This document shows positions 59,610 through 64,000 of a DNA stretch of 64,000 nt, one piece after another. Every line of letters starts with the position of its first letter. The first letter of the stretch is position 1. Source of the DNA: Lepraria neglecta (Eukaryota; Ascomycota; Lecanoromycetes; Lecanorales; Stereocaulaceae); NCBI GenBank assembly GCA_033220425.1, contig CM065653.1, positions 3,658,001 to 3,722,000 on the forward strand. The letters are read 5' to 3'. The translations under genes were made by a program, and so were the position numbers. The notes beneath the pieces are model-generated. The model searched no databases, had not been told where the DNA came from, and was given only the letters and a program-made list of their open reading frames with translations.

Positions 59610-62600
59610 TGACGCTAATGAAAATTCGGGTTAGTGCCTAAGGTACTAGAGTCTTCTGCAGTCACTAAATTCCTTCCTTCGAAATTCACTTATGTACTTG
59701 AGGACGTGAATTCTGTTGACGTGATGAGAGAGACCTTGGTATCTCGCAAGTGGATGGCTGAGAACGTGAGCTGTTGTAGCGGCATGTAAAGTGTTCCGGA
59801 GTTTCAAAAGAAGATGTGCAGTCTTATCCAGGGAAGAGTAGAGGGGCATCTTGTTAATGTTATGGAGCCTACCGGAAATTTGCAACCGCGCTGTCTGGCT
59901 GTGGGATTACTAGCTTGGCTGGGCTGGGGTCCAGTGATTCATGATTCATTTAGAGGACGGGAATAGCCCATAGCTTGAATCGTGAACCTGATATGTACAG
60001 CTAGCAGCAGTTACCCTTCTTACGCTATGACTTCAATGTTGTGCGTAAAGACATCTTGATTCCTTCGACCAGAAATTGCTTACCTTCGTCGCATATATTG
60101 AGTGCGATGACAAATACCTCTGTTGAAGCTAGGATGCTGAGACAACCTTCGAGGGAAAGAGGACAGTCCGGCGGCATAAGGGCTGACGTGACCTAGAATT
60201 CTCTAGTGCTCCGACTCAAGATGATTACAAGGTAACAAAATCATACACAATTTGACATTTGCTACTGTAACATACATCGTTGTCGCTAGAGTAAACCCTT
60301 GTCGTGGTTGATCTATTCGTCTTTTACTAAATAGCCCTGTCTTATCTCGACATGCGATTGGGTCCTCTTAAGTCTCTCAGGTGATGTCCCTTCAATCCTC
60401 CGCTCGCGGTCGGGAGGTCATGGCTAAGGTCGCCACAGGACAGCCAACGCTGATAGCGTTACCGAAACGTGGATTCGGTAAGGGATCGCTGAGTTCCTTC
60501 TACCTCCCTCTCCAAACATTGGCACTCGGCCTAAGTCAAGATGAGACAATCAGCTGCGACCAAAATAGCAGATTACCAGTCTCTATGCATACATGCTGGG
60601 ATGCCCACGGGCTGGCTTTGGGAGTTGATGCCACGTTGGACCAGGTAAGTCAAAATAATGTTTTGCCGATGGAACACGATCGTCCCCCACCCGGCGTGAG
60701 CGTACCTTGCCTTAGCCGCATATTATTCTGCAGCTTTACCTTCTTAGGGGAGAAGTGGAGGCGGCTTTTGGACTAGTCAAAGACTTGCCGAGGCCTTGCC
60801 TTGTCATCTCGCGGACCCAGAGATCAAGCACCGGGCAAGCGAAACCCGCGAAGGTGTGGGTGCATGACAAGATGGAGGCGACAGAACTGTTGGAATGGCG
60901 TCTACGGGGGGCCAGGGGGTACGTAGTCCTTTGTCACGAGAGCGACTGTAATCACCGCGAGGGGATGCAAAGAAAGCCTAGCGCTATCTAGAGGTATGTG
61001 GCTTTCAAGCGTCTGAATCTTCTGCACCACTCGAGATTGCGGGGAGCAGTATTCTATCGGTGAACTTGTTCCAATATTGGAATGATCTACCTAGTGGCAG
61101 CCCTCTCGCTAGAATAACGTTTCGTCAGATTGTTACTTGGGTCGCCTCGGCAAGGATGGCTGCGCCGGGCTGGACCTTCAGGATGCAGTCAATGTATGCC
61201 TTTTCCAGAATTTGCCTCCGCATTGAATCTTGATGGCAGGCAGTAAGGCGCATCCCAAGGTAGATGCAATTTCGGCTTCCACCAACCCGAGTTTGTGTTC
61301 AGTATCATCGGCTCCTCGTCTAGTTTCTCTCATTGTCTGATACCGCCTTTTGGCGATTGCTATGCCAGATCAAACCCCTCTACAATTTTCGAAATTCCAG
61401 CACCCAAACAAGGATCAAGAGAGTGTTAGGTAGCCCTTCTCTTGATACAATACTGATATTGCAGAAAGCCTGAGTGATAACGTTGCCGAAGTAGTGTGGA
61501 GTGGATGTGATTGATTCCAGAACCTTTTGGAGACCCTCCCCCCTCCAAGAATAGTCGTTTCAGGTATCAGCAGGTGCTCGTATTGGGTCGAAGGATTGGA
61601 GTAGTGATGCGGTATGGCATCCATCAGGTGAAAGTAAAACAAAAACGCCACGAGAACACGTTCCGGGACCCCCGCACTTGCGCATGATAGTGCGTTATCT
61701 GCTGGTCAAGCTGAAGTTTTTGGAGTTCTACCAATCAACTTGCCGCGCCGTGTGATTCGATGCGTTGTCAATTGACACGGAAGTAGGACACGCTAATCAA
61801 GCCACAAGAGTCCGGCGGGTGCTTATGTACCTTCGTACCTGCTGCCTTTTGGCGAACCTGGTATGTGCGCACCAATGACTGTGATAGCAGGATCCACTAC
61901 TGCCACTCGCCTAGACACCGCAGATCATTGCTTTTGCCGGTATGCCCAGCATTGTTTTCAGGCGTCCAGGCAAACGCGCTCTTTAAACTTGAGGCTCAAC
62001 AGCGCGCGGATTTTTAGGAAGCTTCACATCGAGCGTCGCAGTGTCTTCCATTACTCTGGTGTCACATTCATTTGTTTTTCATGAGCTTCTAGTGTTCCGG
62101 ACCATGCACGGTTTCGATGCATCGAGACTTGAGGCATTTCTGCCTTGCGAGCCCCGCTTGCTATGTCGGACTGACGATTTCTTCAGCTACACTTTCAAGT
62201 TCACTACATCTAACTCTTCCGCTAATAGGGCTCTCATTCTTAGGTCTCTGACACCGCCTGCTAATTGTATCTTGGCCAATACAATCGCTACTGCCGCCAA
62301 TATCGTTCGTAGCTAGTGCGGCCAACATAGGTTGTCTCTGGCTGGCTCTGCGACTTCTTTCTTCTCGGCAGCCCCGTTCGCTGTTCCAAGGCATGCGTCG
62401 GAATTCTCATCTCAGAGAACTGGATCCTGTTGCTCTTTGTCGAGGAACCTGTCAGGTATATTTTCCGCTCTCCCCACAACGAAAGTCACTACAGCCTTCC
62501 TAATAGTCCTTGTAGTTAGGAATCCTTGCTTCAATTTGTCTGGCATAGGCTTCCGCGGACCTAAGTGAACTGGCACCTCCGAGTTGGTATTGGTCTACGA

Positions 62601-62670
62601 TACACCCTGAACCTCCGTTGCTGGTTGTGAAGACATTAGCCCATAATTCACCCTAATTCTCCGTTACTGG
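59610..62670. other. Long gene-poor stretch, nothing recognised
   Basis: About 3 kb. Short frames only, including 60381-60776 and 62041-62316; none has a recognisable motif or splice structure. Confidence 0.35.
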
Positions 62671-63186
62671 TTGATATTCCCATTTCAAGGCCCCCTCCTC
62701 TGTGAATCAGCTCCAGCAGCTCCTTTTTCTCATAGCTCAGGACCATGGCTAAACTGTGATGTCTGCAGGTCAATCTCCGAGGAACCTCGTCCCACACGGC
62801 CACTCCCTCCTCTCTACAATGGAATTAACACGCGTTATACTCTTTACGCTGTCGAGTGGCGACATGGAACCTATGCCTTTTATGAATACGATCTAGGAGA
62901 GCAGGAACCGGGATCAAGGAACCAGCACCAGAAACCAAGGGCCAGAAGACCAGGACTAGACCAGGACCAGGACCAAGGGACCCCTGTCTTTAATACACAA
63001 CGTGTCAATATACAGGAAAAAGAACTCTTCGTTGGATTCAAAAATCTCTGCGAGGTCAAGGGATCTACACCAGAGCGACTGTTATGTCGGAACGCAGGAC
63101 CAAGGAGCTCATGCAGGACTGAGGAATCTATGCCGGACCAACGAGTACGGGCCTTTCTTACAGGCTATGCTGAAGTACAGGAGTAA
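62671..63186 (+). other. Open frame with Gln/Asp/Arg-rich low-complexity part, uncertain
   Basis: 171 codons open. The middle is a low-complexity run (RPGLDQDQDQG; GGACCAGGACCA-type repeats at 62940-62985), and short motifs such as GGCGACATGGAACCTATGCC near 62860 recur in altered form at 63230. It may be part of the same decayed repeat gene as 63190-63591. No family recognised. Confidence 0.25.
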
Positions 63187-63291
63187 GTAATCTATGATTT
63201 CGACACATACTATACCAACGAGATTGTGGCAACATGGGATCTATGCCTTTCTTGATGTTCCGCGACAAAGGCTGCCAGATTATAGGAGCAT

Positions 63292-63591
63292 ATGCTTGCC
63301 TTCATTTACATTACCTGCGCTATGATGGCTTTTCTATATGGAGCAGTTTCAGCCTCGAAGGATACATGGATCGATTGCCTAGTGGTGCCAGAATTAGTAG
63401 AACATATGTTAGCCTTCATTTATATCGCCCGGAGTATGATGGGCCCTGTGTATGGAACGGTTTCGACTTTCGAAGATGCATGGATCGGTTCCTTGGTAAG
63501 GCCCGATCTAATTCCCCAACAGGCTCCGAATATCGAATGGCCATTCCCCATCGTCGAACATTGGTGGCCTCTTAGCATGCATCTACTCTGA
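63292..63591 (+). pseudogene. Hydrophobic protein repeat, two 38-residue units, remnant
   Basis: Unit 1 (63292-63405) reads MLAFIYITCAMMAFLYGAVS and DTWIDCLVVPELVEH; unit 2 (63406-63519) reads MLAFIYIARSMMGPVYGTVS and DAWIGSLVRPDLIPQ. In this frame many of the nucleotide differences are silent third-base changes (CTT/TTA, TAC/TAT, TCA/TCG, CTA/TTG, GTG/GTA, CCA/CCC), so the frame was once under coding selection. A third, more decayed unit seems to precede them (63190-63291; its CCAGATTATAGGAGCATATG matches the unit border CCAGAATTAGTAGAACATATG with a one-base gap). Each unit has a membrane-like hydrophobic start. No family recognised. Confidence 0.45.
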
Positions 63592-64000
63592 CTCTCCGCC
63601 ACGTATTAGCTGCCGCCAATAGTGATCGAGGTGAAGGGCATCTGTGCAGGGCCCTTTATGGTAGAGGCCAAATGCATCGATATTGATCAGAGACAAACCG
63701 CCGCTGCGCAAGAGCAAGGTTCATATAAGACGAATCGCCCCAAGAATGATCAGTGGCAGTCTCATCGCACTATATAAGCAGGTAAGACACAGCATCCCTC
63801 CCAACGACATCACCTGGAGGCCCCATGAAAAGCAACCGCTAATTATATTTTGTTGCCAGACGCTGCACGAGCACCACGACTTCTTTCTGGTACCTTAACA
63901 TCCTTCCGCTAATCAGGCCTTAATTAGGCTCGCTGCTAAATACTCTATACCAGTAAGGATGTGGCACTATAGAATACTTGTATTTCTTGACCAATAATTG
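63592..64000. other. Window end, nothing recognised
   Basis: About 400 bp; no gene supported. Sequence may continue into a neighbouring gene. Confidence 0.35.

Overview
The window looks like nuclear DNA of a filamentous ascomycete. The signs are short introns (about 40-90 bp) with GT...AG ends and CTAAC/CTGAC-like branch sites, and gene families such as HET-domain proteins, an F-box protein of a fungal type, an NADP-mannitol-dehydrogenase-like SDR, a dienelactone hydrolase with a split first exon, FHA-kinase, fungal N-terminal/ankyrin proteins and small secreted proteins. A Leotiomycete or close relative is my guess from the feel of the proteins, not proven. All calls come from reading the sequence; no search was run.

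Layout. 0.5-7.1 kb is a graveyard of fungal accessory genes: the N-terminal part of a HET-type protein (+), a broken HET-domain gene (-), an ABM-like dimeric barrel piece (-), and a decayed copy of the cellular reverse-transcriptase gene rvt (-). 8-16 kb is the metabolic, intact part: glutamine-synthetase-like protein (4 exons), dienelactone hydrolase (5 exons), mannitol-dehydrogenase-like SDR and an F-box protein. 16-19.8 kb carries a secreted protein and an ankyrin protein with a fungal STAND-type N-terminus. 20.3-23.1 kb is a second dead HET gene, split by a 694-bp hAT-type non-autonomous transposon with perfect 8-bp target duplications. 23.3-33.5 kb holds a secreted protein, a damaged Nudix hydrolase, a small acidic protein, an FHA-kinase, a single-pass membrane protein and decayed coding traces. 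35-37.3 kb holds small secreted and conserved unknown proteins.

The most interesting part is 38.2-59.6 kb. Four paralogous genes of one poorly characterised zinc-finger family lie on the minus strand (38248-39390, 44541-46758, 51601-53450, 57798-59609). Each has an N-terminal duplicated helical motif around '(V/I)(L/V)AWL', an intron in phase 1 right after it, a set of C2H2/C2HC-like fingers including a shared 'CGFC' finger, a conserved 'GLLxQxG(V/I)xxAW' block and usually a disordered tail. They form two subfamilies: members 1 and 4, and members 2 and 3. Between them lie an ankyrin protein and two secreted-protein candidates. Long gene-poor stretches (about 46.8-49.8, 53.5-57.8 and 59.6-62.6 kb) separate them. 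The right end (62.6-63.6 kb) carries a two-copy 38-residue protein repeat whose silent changes suggest past selection for coding.

The genes do not form a single pathway or a classic biosynthetic cluster. The theme is accessory, rapidly changing content (self/non-self recognition, secreted proteins, expanded regulators) beside a small block of ordinary metabolism, with repeated signs of decay, some of it of the type expected from repeat-induced point mutation.
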